Below, piece after piece: positions 5,664 through 13,559 of a stretch of 14,998 nt of DNA. The position numbers were made by a program, and so were the translations under genes. The notes below the pieces were generated by a model. That model made no database searches, had not been told where the DNA came from, and was given only the letters and a program-made list of their open reading frames with translations. Within the stretch, counting starts at the first letter, position 1. The number at the start of each line of letters is the position of its first letter. This DNA comes from an uncultured Ignavibacteriota bacterium (GTDB lineage Bacteria > Bacteroidota > Ignavibacteria > Tepidaquicellales > Tepidaquicellaceae). The stretch covers positions 1 to 14,998 of the forward strand of contig CALGOI010000204.1 of assembly GCA_937959065.1 (NCBI GenBank), in the 5' to 3' direction.

Positions 5664-6653
5664 ATGAAAAAATTCGTTAAAATCGGGGGAATAGTTATTG
5701 GTGTGCTGTTTTTAGCAGTGGTTGGAGCTGCAGCATATTTCATGACACAATTCCCCAAAGAACAGCCCACCCCGGAGCTTGTAATTGAGCCGACGGCTGA
5801 ATTGGTAGAGCGAGGTAAATACCTGGCTAATACATCATTTGCATGTATCGACTGTCATTCCATGAGAGACCCAAATAAGTTTTCAATGCCAATTGTTCCC
5901 GGAACTGAAGGCATGGGGGGAATGGATATTGGTGAAGGCGCGGGATTCATTCCGGCAAAGAATATTACTCCTGATATAGAAACCGGTATAGGAAGCTGGA
6001 CTGACGGCGAGATATTCAGAGCAATAACAATGGGAATCCGCAAAGACGGTTCACACCTTACACCTAATATGCCTTATTTAATGTTCAGGAACGCAGACAG
6101 TACGGATATAATTGCAATCATTGCATATTTGAAGACATTAAAACCGATACGAAATGAAGTTCCCGAAAGGAAAGTGAACTTCCCTTTAAGTTTCATTTTC
6201 CGGACATTACCAACGGGACCTGATTTTAAGCCACTTGATAAGAACAACCCTATGGCAGTAGGCCAATACATGAGCCAGATATGCGGTGCATGTCACACTC
6301 CGAATGAGGGGGGCGAATTCAAGATGGACGAAATGTTCTCCGGCGGAGTAGAATTCCCAATGCCATTAGGCGGTACGGTAAGAACGGCAAACATAACACC
6401 TGATATGGAGACAGGAATAGGAACCTGGACTAAGGAAATGTTCATAAAAAGATTTAAGGATGGCACAGATCCGAAGAACCATTATCCGGTAAAGCCAGGT
6501 GAGTATAACACAATTATGCCATGGGAATTTTTCGGAATGCTTACCGAGGAAGACCTTGGCGCTATATATGATTATTTAAGAACTGTACCCCCGGTAAAAA
6601 AGCGGGTGGAGAAATTCACGCCATCACAGATACCTCCGAGTACGAGGAAATAG
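5664..6653 (+). CDS. Membrane-anchored diheme cytochrome c (paralogue 2)
   Basis: This 329-aa protein has the same plan as its upstream neighbour: an N-terminal membrane anchor (residues 7-27), heme 1 at CIDCH (61-65) with Met136 in NMPYLMF, and heme 2 at CGACH (207-211) with Met285 in IMPWEFFG. The repeated NITPDxETGIGxWT block is present in both halves. By hand alignment about three quarters of the first 180 residues match paralogue 1, with no gap; the inter-domain linker (about 181-240) is much more divergent, which may tune partner or potential. It probably arose by tandem duplication. It has its own upstream region, no obvious Shine-Dalgarno, and its own terminator, so it can be expressed independently. 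Periplasmic electron transfer is the likely role; partners are unknown. Confidence 0.93.
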   Translation: MKKFVKIGGIVIGVLFLAVVGAAAYFMTQFPKEQPTPELVIEPTAELVERGKYLANTSFACIDCHSMRDPNKFSMPIVPGTEGMGGMDIGEGAGFIPAKNITPDIETGIGSWTDGEIFRAITMGIRKDGSHLTPNMPYLMFRNADSTDIIAIIAYLKTLKPIRNEVPERKVNFPLSFIFRTLPTGPDFKPLDKNNPMAVGQYMSQICGACHTPNEGGEFKMDEMFSGGVEFPMPLGGTVRTANITPDMETGIGTWTKEMFIKRFKDGTDPKNHYPVKPGEYNTIMPWEFFGMLTEEDLGAIYDYLRTVPPVKKRVEKFTPSQIPPSTRK

Positions 6654-6679
6654 ATTAGAGTTGATGAACCCTAAAAACG

Positions 6680-6717
6680 AAATCCCTCTTACATTAGTTC
6701 AGGTAAGGGGGATTTTT
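6680..6717 (+). terminator. Rho-independent terminator of cytochrome c paralogue 2
   Basis: AAATCCC (6680-6686) and CTTAC (6688-6692) pair with GTAAG (6703-6707) and GGGATTT (6709-6715) around a 10-nt loop. The 3' arm runs into five Ts. The stem starts 27 nt after the stop codon and separates the cytochrome gene from fabD. Confidence 0.85.
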
Positions 6718-6784
6718 CGTTATTCATTTAATATCTCCCCTATATTGACTATTTTACTTAATATTTCATTAATAAACAGCTTAA

Positions 6785-7714
6785 ATGTCAAAAATTGCAT
6801 TCGTATTTCCCGGACAGGGTTCACAGCAGGTTGGAATGGGTAAGGATTTGTATAGTAACAGCAACCTTGCCGTAGAATTGTATAATAAAGCAAACGAGAT
6901 ATCCGGTCTGGATATAAGCGAGATATCATTCGACGGACCGGCGGATATTTTAAAAGAAACTCAATATACACAACCCGCATTATTCGTTCATTCTTATGTA
7001 TTGACCCGGTTAATAGGTGACAAAGTTAAAGCGGACTACGCAGCCGGACATTCCCTTGGCGAATACACGGCATATGCATACGGAGAAGCGTTTGATTTCG
7101 AAACGGGAATGAAACTGGTAACAAGAAGAGGTGAACTTATGAAAGGAGCCGGAGACATTCAAAAGGGTACAATGGCGGCTTTGATAGGTATGACATATGA
7201 GCAGATCTACCAGATATGCCAGTTAGCCGAAGATGCAACGGGAGGACAGTTTTGTGATGCTGCAAATTTCAACTGCCCGGGGCAGATAATCATATCCGGG
7301 GCTGTGGAGTCAGTACATAAGGCGATGGAGATAGCCAAAGGCGATCCATTTAACTGCAGGATAGTAAAGGAGCTTCCTGTAAGCGGGGCTTTTCACTCAA
7401 GATTAATGGTTCCGATAGCGGATGAGTTAAGATTAACTATAGAAGAAGCAGATATAAATGCGTCTAAAGTACCGGTATTTACCAATGTAGAAGCAGAACC
7501 CGTGACAGAAAAGATGCTTATCGACCAGTTCCTTTACAGGCAGTTATTCTCGCCTGTTAAATGGGAGGACACTATCAGAAATATGAAGAATGTGGGTGTA
7601 ACCAAATATTATGAGATAGGCGCGGGAAAAGTATTAACGGGATTGATCAAGAAGATAGATCCCGAAGCAGAATTATTTAATATTTCCACTTACGAAGACG
7701 TAATGAGTCTGTAG
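6785..7714 (+). CDS. fabD: Malonyl-CoA:ACP transacylase
   Basis: A 309-aa cytosolic enzyme that moves malonyl from CoA to acyl carrier protein, supplying extender units for fatty acid synthesis. The family's full length and motifs are present: FPGQGSQ near the N-terminus (8-14, Gln11 helping form the oxyanion hole), the nucleophile elbow GHSLGE (88-93) with Ser90, an Arg pair at 114-115 for the malonyl carboxylate, and GAFHS (201-205) with catalytic His204. The C-terminal EIGAGKVLTGLIKK is also typical. The start is an ATG 65 nt after the preceding terminator stem. There is no clear Shine-Dalgarno, and the leader is AT-rich. fabG follows in the same direction, a common pairing, but fabH and acpP are not here. 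Confidence 0.97.
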   Translation: MSKIAFVFPGQGSQQVGMGKDLYSNSNLAVELYNKANEISGLDISEISFDGPADILKETQYTQPALFVHSYVLTRLIGDKVKADYAAGHSLGEYTAYAYGEAFDFETGMKLVTRRGELMKGAGDIQKGTMAALIGMTYEQIYQICQLAEDATGGQFCDAANFNCPGQIIISGAVESVHKAMEIAKGDPFNCRIVKELPVSGAFHSRLMVPIADELRLTIEEADINASKVPVFTNVEAEPVTEKMLIDQFLYRQLFSPVKWEDTIRNMKNVGVTKYYEIGAGKVLTGLIKKIDPEAELFNISTYEDVMSL

Positions 7715-7716
7715 AG

Positions 7717-7797
7717 TTAATAAAGTTCATAAAGTTCATAAAGTTCATAAAGTTCATAAAGTTCATAAAGTTTATAAAGTTTATAAAGTAAATAAAT
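7717..7797. repeat. 9-bp tandem repeat array between fabD and fabG
   Basis: Five exact TTCATAAAG units (7726-7770) are followed by two TTTATAAAG units (7771-7788). A degenerate unit flanks each end (TTAATAAAG at 7717-7725 and TAAATAAAT at 7789-7797). The array begins 2 nt after the fabD stop and ends 4 nt before the fabG ATG, so it makes up nearly the whole intergenic space. No Shine-Dalgarno or terminator is present in it. Confidence 0.97.
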
Positions 7798-7801
7798 TAT
7801 A

Positions 7802-8527
7802 ATGTCAGAATTTAAAGACAAAGTAGTAATAGTAACCGGCGGTTCCAGAGGAATCGGCAAATCGATCGCGGAATTATTCAATGAAGAGGGAGCGAAGGTA
7901 ATTGTGACATACAAAAATAAGATCGACGCGGAGTATTTCGACGGTAAAGGCATAGCTCACAAGCAATGCGATGTGGCCGATCTGAAGGCAGTCACGGATT
8001 TTATTGAAGAAGTGGTTAAAGAGAACGGACAGGTAGATGTACTCATAAATAACGCAGGGGTTACAAAAGATGGTTTATTAATGAGGATGAGTGAAGAGGA
8101 CTGGGACCTTGTAATAGATACGAATTTAAAGGGGGTGTTCAATTTAACAAAAGCGGTATCACGCCATATGATGTCAAAACGGCATGGCAAGATAGTCAAC
8201 CTTACCTCGGTTGTTGGAATTATCGGAAATGCCGGACAATCTAACTACTGCGCTTCGAAGGCAGGAGTAATTGGTTTTACTAAAGCTACGGCGAAGGAAT
8301 TTGCATCCAGAAACATTAATATTAACGCGGTTGCCCCGGGATTCATCGAAACAGAAATGACACATGATCTGTCGGATGAAGTAAAGCAGAACTATCTGAA
8401 TGCTATCCCGATGAAAAGGATGGCGAAGTCAGATGAAGTGGCTAAATTAGTGAAATTCCTTGCTTCAGATGACTCTGCATATATTACAGGCCAGGTAATA
8501 CAGATCGACGGCGGTCTGGCAATGTAA
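7802..8527 (+). CDS. fabG: 3-oxoacyl-[ACP] reductase
   Basis: A 241-aa classical short-chain dehydrogenase that reduces 3-ketoacyl-ACP with NADPH in the fatty acid elongation cycle. It has the Rossmann motif TGGSRGIG (12-19), NNAG (83-86), Asn108 in TNLKG, Ser136 in NLTSVVG, and YCASK with Tyr149 and Lys153, a complete catalytic tetrad. It ends with ITGQVIQIDGGLAM, the typical FabG C-terminus. Length and start match the family. The only leader is the 9-bp tandem array, so it is probably co-transcribed with fabD. Specific FabG function (rather than another SDR) rests on this linkage and on the C-terminal motif. Confidence 0.93.
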   Translation: MSEFKDKVVIVTGGSRGIGKSIAELFNEEGAKVIVTYKNKIDAEYFDGKGIAHKQCDVADLKAVTDFIEEVVKENGQVDVLINNAGVTKDGLLMRMSEEDWDLVIDTNLKGVFNLTKAVSRHMMSKRHGKIVNLTSVVGIIGNAGQSNYCASKAGVIGFTKATAKEFASRNININAVAPGFIETEMTHDLSDEVKQNYLNAIPMKRMAKSDEVAKLVKFLASDDSAYITGQVIQIDGGLAM

Positions 8528-8547
8528 TCTTCAATTATCAATTAACA

Positions 8548-8919
8548 ATGTTCAATATGAAAATAATAAATTCCTTAGTATTATTGATTTTTTCAGTACT
8601 AATATTATCGGGGTGTGAAAGCAAGCCAAAGGATAAACTGGTGAATAAGATGTATGTTTATGAGGAAGATGGTCAGAAGCAGATAGTAGGGTTTTATGAA
8701 GATAAAATAATCTTCAAATGGGATGATACACTTGGTGTGGACTATCACGAATCGGAGTATAATGTTAACCCGGTGAACGATTCGACTTTGAACATAGAAG
8801 TAAAGGATAAATCACCATATATGACTTCAAATACGTGGCAGATAATTCTGGAAGGTGACGGTATAAGTTTTTATACTGCAGACTCTAAGAAACGTTATGT
8901 AATCTCATCCAGTGAATAG
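8548..8919 (+). CDS. Small lipoprotein of unknown function
   Basis: A 123-aa protein with a lipoprotein signal peptide: a hydrophobic stretch and lipobox ILSGC with Cys23 as the lipidated residue, followed by ESKPKDK. The mature part (about 100 aa) is mixed and beta-like, with Tyr, Trp and Asp (YVYEEDGQKQIVGFYEDK, NTWQIILEGDGISFY), perhaps a small lipocalin-like or META-like fold, but I cannot assign a family. Translation could begin at ATG 8548 or at the in-frame ATG 8557, which gives the more usual MKIINS start; both keep the lipobox. It lies 20 nt after fabG and 8 nt before the mutase gene, so it is probably in the same transcript. Anchoring in the cell envelope is the safe inference. Confidence 0.82.
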   Translation: MFNMKIINSLVLLIFSVLILSGCESKPKDKLVNKMYVYEEDGQKQIVGFYEDKIIFKWDDTLGVDYHESEYNVNPVNDSTLNIEVKDKSPYMTSNTWQIILEGDGISFYTADSKKRYVISSSE

Positions 8920-8927
8920 AGGTTATT

Positions 8928-10508
8928 TTGAGTAAAGAAAAAAAGAAGATCAAGCTTCGCAAAGAGGAGTTTAAGACGGATTCCGGGATTATAGTACCGG
9001 ACTACCTTAATAAAAGCCAGGGTGAACTCACCGACCCCGGTCAATATCCATATACAAGAGGCGTACACGATACAATGTACCGGTCGAGATTCTGGACTAT
9101 GCGCCAGTACGCGGGTTTCGGTACGGCGGAAGAATCGAATAAGAGGTATAAATACTTAATAGCGAACGGTACGACAGGGCTTTCTGTGGCATTTGATCTC
9201 CCTACTCAGATAGGTTACGACAGTGATGACCCGATGAGCGAGGGTGAAGTCGGTAAAGTAGGTGTAGCAATTGATTCACTGCAGGATATGGAGACGTTAT
9301 TCGACGGGATAACGCTGCAGGATATTACAACATCAATGACGATCAACTCTACGGCTTCCCTCCTGCTACTTATGTATGTTGCAATTGCAAAGAAGCAGAA
9401 TGCAGATCTATCCAAGATATCAGGGACGATTCAAAACGATATTTTAAAAGAATATATTGCAAGGGGTACGTATATTTATCCGCCTCAGCATTCATTAAGA
9501 TTGATAACAGATACATTTTCATGGTGTGGAGAGAATCTTCCAATGTGGAATACAATTTCAATCAGCGGATACCATATACGTGAAGCGGGATCAAGCGCAG
9601 TACAAGAGGTGGCATTCACATTGTCAAATGGTATAGAATATGTTAATGCAGCGATAAATGCCGGTCTGGACGTTGATAAATTCGCCGCAAGATTATCATT
9701 TTTCTTCAACTCTCATAATAACTTCCTGGAGGAGATAGCGAAATTCAGGGCAGCCAGGCGAATCTGGGCAAAGATAATGAAAGAGAAGTTCAATGCCCGG
9801 AATGAAAAGAGCATGATGCTCAGATTTCATGCTCAGACCGGCGGTTCGACTCTCACCAGCCAGCAAATTGAGAATAATGTAGTAAGGGTGACGGTACAGG
9901 CATTAGCGGCCGTACTTGGCGGATGCCAGTCCCTGCATACCAATGGGAAGGATGAGGCACTTTCATTACCCACCGAGCAGGCTGTTCAGACGGCATTGAG
10001 GACACAGCAGATACTTGCGTATGAGAGCGGAGTGGCGGATACAGTTGATGCGCTTGGCGGCGCGCCGTTTATCGAATATATGACCAATGAGATAGAGAAA
10101 AAGGTATGGGATTATATAAATAAGATCGAATCCATGGGAGGAGCATTAAAGGCTATCGAGAGCAATTTCCAGAAGACAGAGATCGAGAATAATGCATACG
10201 AATTCCAGAAAGAGGTAGAAGACGGTAGAGAAATCATAGTTGGTGTGAATAAATTCCAGACTGAAGGACACGAGGACATCGAGTTATTACATATAGATGA
10301 AACTGCAAGAAATAAACAAAGTGAGAAGTTGAAAAAACTAAGAGAAACAAGGAATAATGAGAAAGTTAACGATGCACTCGCGAAAATTAAGCAAGCCGCG
10401 GGTACAGATAAGAATCTTTTACCGTATTTTCTTACTGCCATAGAGTCATACGCAACAATAGGTGAAATATCGAATACATTAAGGAGTGTCTGGGGGGAAT
10501 TTGAGTAA
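8928..10508 (+). CDS. Methylmalonyl-CoA mutase, catalytic subunit without B12-binding domain
   Basis: 526 aa covering only the substrate-binding TIM-barrel half of a coenzyme B12-dependent acyl-CoA mutase, which interconverts (R)-methylmalonyl-CoA and succinyl-CoA. It shows QYPYTRGVHDTMYRSRFWT (39-57), RQYAGFGTAEESN (59-71), LSVAFDLPTQIGYDSDDP (85-102), GTIQNDILKEYIARGTYI (166-183), and SGYHIREAG with His216. Tyr51 and Arg191 match the residues that mark methylmalonyl-CoA mutase; isobutyryl-CoA mutases have Phe and Gln there. The protein ends after EISNTLRSVWGEFE with no DxHxxG cobalamin domain, so a separate small subunit is needed, and none is adjacent. The TTG start follows AGAGG (8918-8922) by 5 nt. 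The gene overlaps the next SDR gene by 8 nt. Confidence 0.93.
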   Translation: MSKEKKKIKLRKEEFKTDSGIIVPDYLNKSQGELTDPGQYPYTRGVHDTMYRSRFWTMRQYAGFGTAEESNKRYKYLIANGTTGLSVAFDLPTQIGYDSDDPMSEGEVGKVGVAIDSLQDMETLFDGITLQDITTSMTINSTASLLLLMYVAIAKKQNADLSKISGTIQNDILKEYIARGTYIYPPQHSLRLITDTFSWCGENLPMWNTISISGYHIREAGSSAVQEVAFTLSNGIEYVNAAINAGLDVDKFAARLSFFFNSHNNFLEEIAKFRAARRIWAKIMKEKFNARNEKSMMLRFHAQTGGSTLTSQQIENNVVRVTVQALAAVLGGCQSLHTNGKDEALSLPTEQAVQTALRTQQILAYESGVADTVDALGGAPFIEYMTNEIEKKVWDYINKIESMGGALKAIESNFQKTEIENNAYEFQKEVEDGREIIVGVNKFQTEGHEDIELLHIDETARNKQSEKLKKLRETRNNEKVNDALAKIKQAAGTDKNLLPYFLTAIESYATIGEISNTLRSVWGEFE

Positions 10509-11220
10509 GACAGATAAAAAAGTGGTGTGGGTTACGGGCGCTTCAGCCGGAATTGGTAAGGCAATAGCTGAAGCATTCGCGGAGGCAGGTAATACTGTCA
10601 TTTGCACAGCCAGGAGGAAAGGCAAGCTTGAGCAACTGGTAAAAAATATTGAAAAAAAAGGCGGTGAAGCGTATGTCAGGGTATGTGATATATCTAAGTC
10701 GGGTGAGGTAAAGAAAACTGCTAAGTTTATACTTGATAAATTCGGGAAAGTAGATGCTTTGATAAATTGCGCCGGAGTGACAGAATTTAAATTGTTTATG
10801 GATTCCAATGAGAAGGACTATGACAGCATAATGGATATAAACTTAAAGGGAGCTTTTCTTTGTATGAGAGAGGTTTTACCATCGATGGTGAAAAGAAAAG
10901 ACGGGCAGATTATCAATATACTTTCAGTGGCAGCTGTAACAACATTTCAATACAGTTCATTATACGCTGCATCTAAAGCAGGGCTCAAAGCAATGTCGGA
11001 AGGAATAAGAGCTGAAGTTAGAAAAGATAATATAAAGGTTATAAATATAATGCCGGGTGCGACCGATACGGAAATGTGGGATAAAGATTTCAGGGATAAA
11101 AACAGAAACAGGATGATGAGTGCTGAAGATATTGGAAGGCTCACGTTGGACGTCTTCAATCAACCAAAATCTTTAGTGACTGAAGACGTCGTAGTGAGAC
11201 CAATTAAAGGAGACGTATGA
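10501..11220 (+). CDS. Short-chain dehydrogenase/reductase, substrate unknown
   Basis: A 239-aa classical SDR. It has TGASAGIGK (12-20), TARRK after the second strand (36-40, whose basic pair suggests NADP(H)), NCAG (89-92), Asn114 in INLKG, Ser142 in ILSVAA, and YAASK with Tyr155 and Lys159. It ends EDVVVRPIKGDV, unlike FabG. I prefer TTG at 10501, preceded by a run of six Gs (10492-10497) and giving MSKTDKK. The upstream GTG at 10486 would place AAGGAG directly against the start. With this start it overlaps the mutase stop by 8 nt, so translational coupling is likely. The link to the mutase suggests a role in acyl-CoA or ketone metabolism, but nothing visible fixes the substrate. Confidence 0.9.
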   Translation: MSKTDKKVVWVTGASAGIGKAIAEAFAEAGNTVICTARRKGKLEQLVKNIEKKGGEAYVRVCDISKSGEVKKTAKFILDKFGKVDALINCAGVTEFKLFMDSNEKDYDSIMDINLKGAFLCMREVLPSMVKRKDGQIINILSVAAVTTFQYSSLYAASKAGLKAMSEGIRAEVRKDNIKVINIMPGATDTEMWDKDFRDKNRNRMMSAEDIGRLTLDVFNQPKSLVTEDVVVRPIKGDV

Positions 11221-11255
11221 CTAGAACAACAATTAAAGTATCAGCTAGTTACTGA
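11217..11255 (+). CDS. 12-codon ORF with a perfect Shine-Dalgarno; possible leader peptide or gene remnant
   Basis: The ATG overlaps the SDR stop codon (ATGA) and follows AAAGGAG (11206-11212) by 4 nt, one of the best ribosome sites in the window. It encodes only MTRTTIKVSASY before TGA. Such a site normally serves a real downstream gene, so this is either a short leader peptide or the surviving start of a gene whose remainder has decayed. No continuation is recognisable in any frame beyond a 22-codon stretch in the SDR frame (11221-11286). Confidence 0.3.
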   Translation: MTRTTIKVSASY

Positions 11256-11567
11256 CAACTCTTCGAAGCCGGTTGATCTTACCGGATAACTTTAATCAAC
11301 CCTTCTTAAAACTCTTTCCTAAAATACATTTACAGCGAAAACTTTACTGACCGGGGAAGAAACTAATCTCCGGGATACAAATATTTTAACAAATTTGGAA
11401 TATTTGAGTCAACGCTAAAGGAGATATAATTTATAATTTTTAAAATTAAAAGTCTAGATACAGAATAATAGATAATGTAAATTTTATAAAATTTTACAAA
11501 TGAACTGGAACTAAAAAAGAAAAATAGGTATTATTTCAGATAAACAATCGCAACATAATATCACTTT
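11256..11567. other. Gene-free stretch before the carotenoid operon
   Basis: About 310 nt, very AT-rich towards the right, without a convincing ORF. It holds a weak stem GGTTGAT (11271-11277) with ATCAACC (11295-11301), a second weak stem CCGGGGA (11351-11357) with TCTCCGG (11367-11373), and a second AAAGGAG (11417-11423) with no start codon after it. A possible promoter/operator lies at 11378-11430. It separates the SDR gene from crtZ and probably contains the crt promoter. Confidence 0.6.
11378..11430 (+). promoter_or_regulatory. Candidate crt operon promoter with inverted repeat
   Basis: CAAATATT (11378-11385) and AATATTTG (11399-11406) form an exact 8-bp inverted repeat with a 13-nt spacer. 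The right arm overlaps TTGAGT (11404-11409), and TATAAT follows at 11425-11430 after 15 nt, a short but possible sigma-70-like spacing. An inverted repeat over the -35 would suit a repressor. AT-rich background makes chance matches easy, and a 130-nt leader would result. Confidence 0.3.
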
Positions 11568-12026
11568 ATGGATTGGTTTTACAGTATTTTAGTATTTCTT
11601 GCCTCATTTGCTTTCATGGAGTTCGCAGCGTGGTTTTCGCATAAATACATTATGCATGGATTCATGTGGTTTTTGCATGAATCACATCATAAGCCACGTA
11701 AAAACAGGTGGTTTGAATTAAACGACTTGTTTGCAGTCATTTATGCTTCACTTGCAATCACATTGATATACTTCGGCTATCCGGAGCTAAATTTTATGTT
11801 CTGGATGGGACTTGGAATAACTGCCTATGGCATATCATATTTCCTGGTCCATGATGTGTTTGTCCATCAAAGATTCAAATTTCTAAAGAAAACAGACAAC
11901 TTTTATTTTAAAGCTTTACGTAAAGCACATAAGATCCATCACAAAGTAATGGATAAAGACGGTGCTGAGGCGTTCGGATTCTTATTTGTAACGAAGAAAT
12001 ATTATCCTAAGGAGAACGAACAGTAA
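11568..12026 (+). CDS. crtZ: Beta-carotene hydroxylase
   Basis: A 152-aa integral membrane di-iron oxygenase of the fatty acid hydroxylase superfamily. It hydroxylates the 3 and 3' positions of beta-carotene to give cryptoxanthin and zeaxanthin. All four His clusters that hold the iron pair are present: HKYIMH (25-30), HESHH (37-41), HDVFVH (95-100) and HKIHH (121-125). Hydrophobic segments at about 3-22, 53-70 and 74-94 fit the usual membrane topology, and length matches bacterial CrtZ. The ATG lies 51 nt before the crtI start region and in the same direction as crtI, crtB and the cyclase, so it is likely the first gene of the operon. No clear Shine-Dalgarno precedes it. Confidence 0.95.
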   Translation: MDWFYSILVFLASFAFMEFAAWFSHKYIMHGFMWFLHESHHKPRKNRWFELNDLFAVIYASLAITLIYFGYPELNFMFWMGLGITAYGISYFLVHDVFVHQRFKFLKKTDNFYFKALRKAHKIHHKVMDKDGAEAFGFLFVTKKYYPKENEQ

Positions 12027-12077
12027 TTTCCGAAGCTGAGCTTTAAAAAGTAACTTGAATTATAAGCCATAACTAAT

Positions 12078-13559
12078 TTGAAAAGAAAAGCTTTAGTAAT
12101 AGGAGCCGGCTTGGGCGGGCTCGCGACAGGGTTACGTTTATCCACAAGAGGATATGAAGTAACAATACTGGAAAAACACTCCCAGGCAGGCGGCAGATTA
12201 AACCAAATCGAGCAGGATGGATTTACATTTGATATGGGTCCGTCGTTTTTTAGTATGAGTTACGAATTCGATGAATTGTTTAATTACTGCGGATTAGATA
12301 ACCCTCTTGTATATGAGGAGCTTAATCCATTATATGTAGTTAATTTTTCAAACGGACGAACATACAAGATATATAAAGAATTAGGTAAATTAGCAGAAGA
12401 ATTCAAAAAGGTTGAACCGGATTTTGAGAAAAAAGTAATAAAATACCTTGATGATGCCGGTAAGTTATTTCACGATACCGAGGGACTCGTAGTAAAGAAA
12501 AACTTTAACTCAAAACTAGATTATTTATTAACTCTCACCAAAGTACCATGGAAGCATTCGCCCAAAATGTTCAGATCGATGTGGAATGAATTAGGCAGAT
12601 ACTTCGAATCAAGAGATGCCAAAGTAATTTTTTCACTGGTAGCCTTCTTTTTGGGATCAACACCATTTGATACACCTGCGGTATATAAACTATTGAACTA
12701 TACAGAGCTCAAACATGACGGATACTGGAATATCAAAGGCGGAATGTACAAAATTGTTGAAGCGCTACTCAGCGAACTTGAAAAAAGAGGTGTTAGCATT
12801 CATTATAATACCGAAATAACCGGGTTTAACCAGAACGGAACGGGAGTAAAAGGTTTCATCGATAAAAACGGGAAAGTCTGGGAAGCAGACCTGTTCATTT
12901 CAAATTCAGATGCAGCATCATTCAGAGGAAATGTGTTAAAGAGAGACAGATATAATACAGACAGACTGGATGAGATGGACTGGACACTCTCCCCTTTCAC
13001 AATTTACCTGGGTGTGAAAGGCAAATTAGATAATCTTTATCACCATAATTACTTATTGGGAGAAAATTTCGAAGAATATGCAAGCAAGATATTCAAAATG
13101 AGTATCAGTCCGGATAAACCATATTATTATGTCAATGTAAGCTCAAAATCCAACCCGGATTCTGCTCCGGAAGGATGCGAAAACATATTTATACTCTGCC
13201 CGGTACCCGATCTAAGATATAAAAAGGACTGGTCAGATAAAGAGACACTGGCTGACAATATAATAAGCGATCTATCAAACAGGACGGACTTCGATATCAA
13301 AAAAAATTTAATTACCAAAAGGATAGTCGACCCGGTTGAGTGGGAGAATACATTCAATCTATACAGGGGCAGCGGGCTGGGGATGGCACATGGACTGAAC
13401 CAAATCGGCGGATTCAGACCAAGAAATAAAGATGAAGAGTTTAAAAATTTATACTATGTGGGGGCATCAACCGTACCCGGTACGGGTTTGCCGATCGTTA
13501 CAATAAGTTCAAAACTCGTAACGGAAAGGATATTACAGGATGATAAATCTGTACAATAA
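12078..13559 (+). CDS. crtI: Phytoene desaturase
   Basis: A 493-aa FAD-dependent, membrane-associated desaturase that converts phytoene stepwise to lycopene. The dinucleotide-binding motif VIGAGLGGLATGLRL is at 7-21, followed by EKHSQAGGR (32-40) typical of CrtI. The C-terminal carotenoid dehydrogenase signature NLYYVGASTVPGTGLPIV is near 457-474. RGSGLGMAHG shortly before it is also family-typical. Length is normal. The start is TTG 12078, which gives KRKALVIGAG directly and leaves 51 nt to crtZ; no better start is available in frame. crtB begins inside the last codons of crtI. The related diapophytoene desaturase CrtN is less likely given crtB, crtZ and the lycopene cyclase beside it. Confidence 0.95.
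   Translation: MKRKALVIGAGLGGLATGLRLSTRGYEVTILEKHSQAGGRLNQIEQDGFTFDMGPSFFSMSYEFDELFNYCGLDNPLVYEELNPLYVVNFSNGRTYKIYKELGKLAEEFKKVEPDFEKKVIKYLDDAGKLFHDTEGLVVKKNFNSKLDYLLTLTKVPWKHSPKMFRSMWNELGRYFESRDAKVIFSLVAFFLGSTPFDTPAVYKLLNYTELKHDGYWNIKGGMYKIVEALLSELEKRGVSIHYNTEITGFNQNGTGVKGFIDKNGKVWEADLFISNSDAASFRGNVLKRDRYNTDRLDEMDWTLSPFTIYLGVKGKLDNLYHHNYLLGENFEEYASKIFKMSISPDKPYYYVNVSSKSNPDSAPEGCENIFILCPVPDLRYKKDWSDKETLADNIISDLSNRTDFDIKKNLITKRIVDPVEWENTFNLYRGSGLGMAHGLNQIGGFRPRNKDEEFKNLYYVGASTVPGTGLPIVTISSKLVTERILQDDKSVQ

Noticed and set aside
7717..7953. 78-aa minus-strand open frame with a repeated LYE tail
   Set aside because: The repeat is only the translation of the 9-bp array, and the remainder is antisense to fabG.
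8531..8556. CAATTATCAATTAACAAT-like direct repeat before the lipoprotein gene
   Set aside because: Only about two imperfect short units; not enough to call a tandem array.
10486..10500. GTG at 10486 as the SDR start
   Set aside because: AAGGAG would touch the start codon without spacing. TTG 10501 has a G-rich site at a better distance and starts MSK like the mutase.
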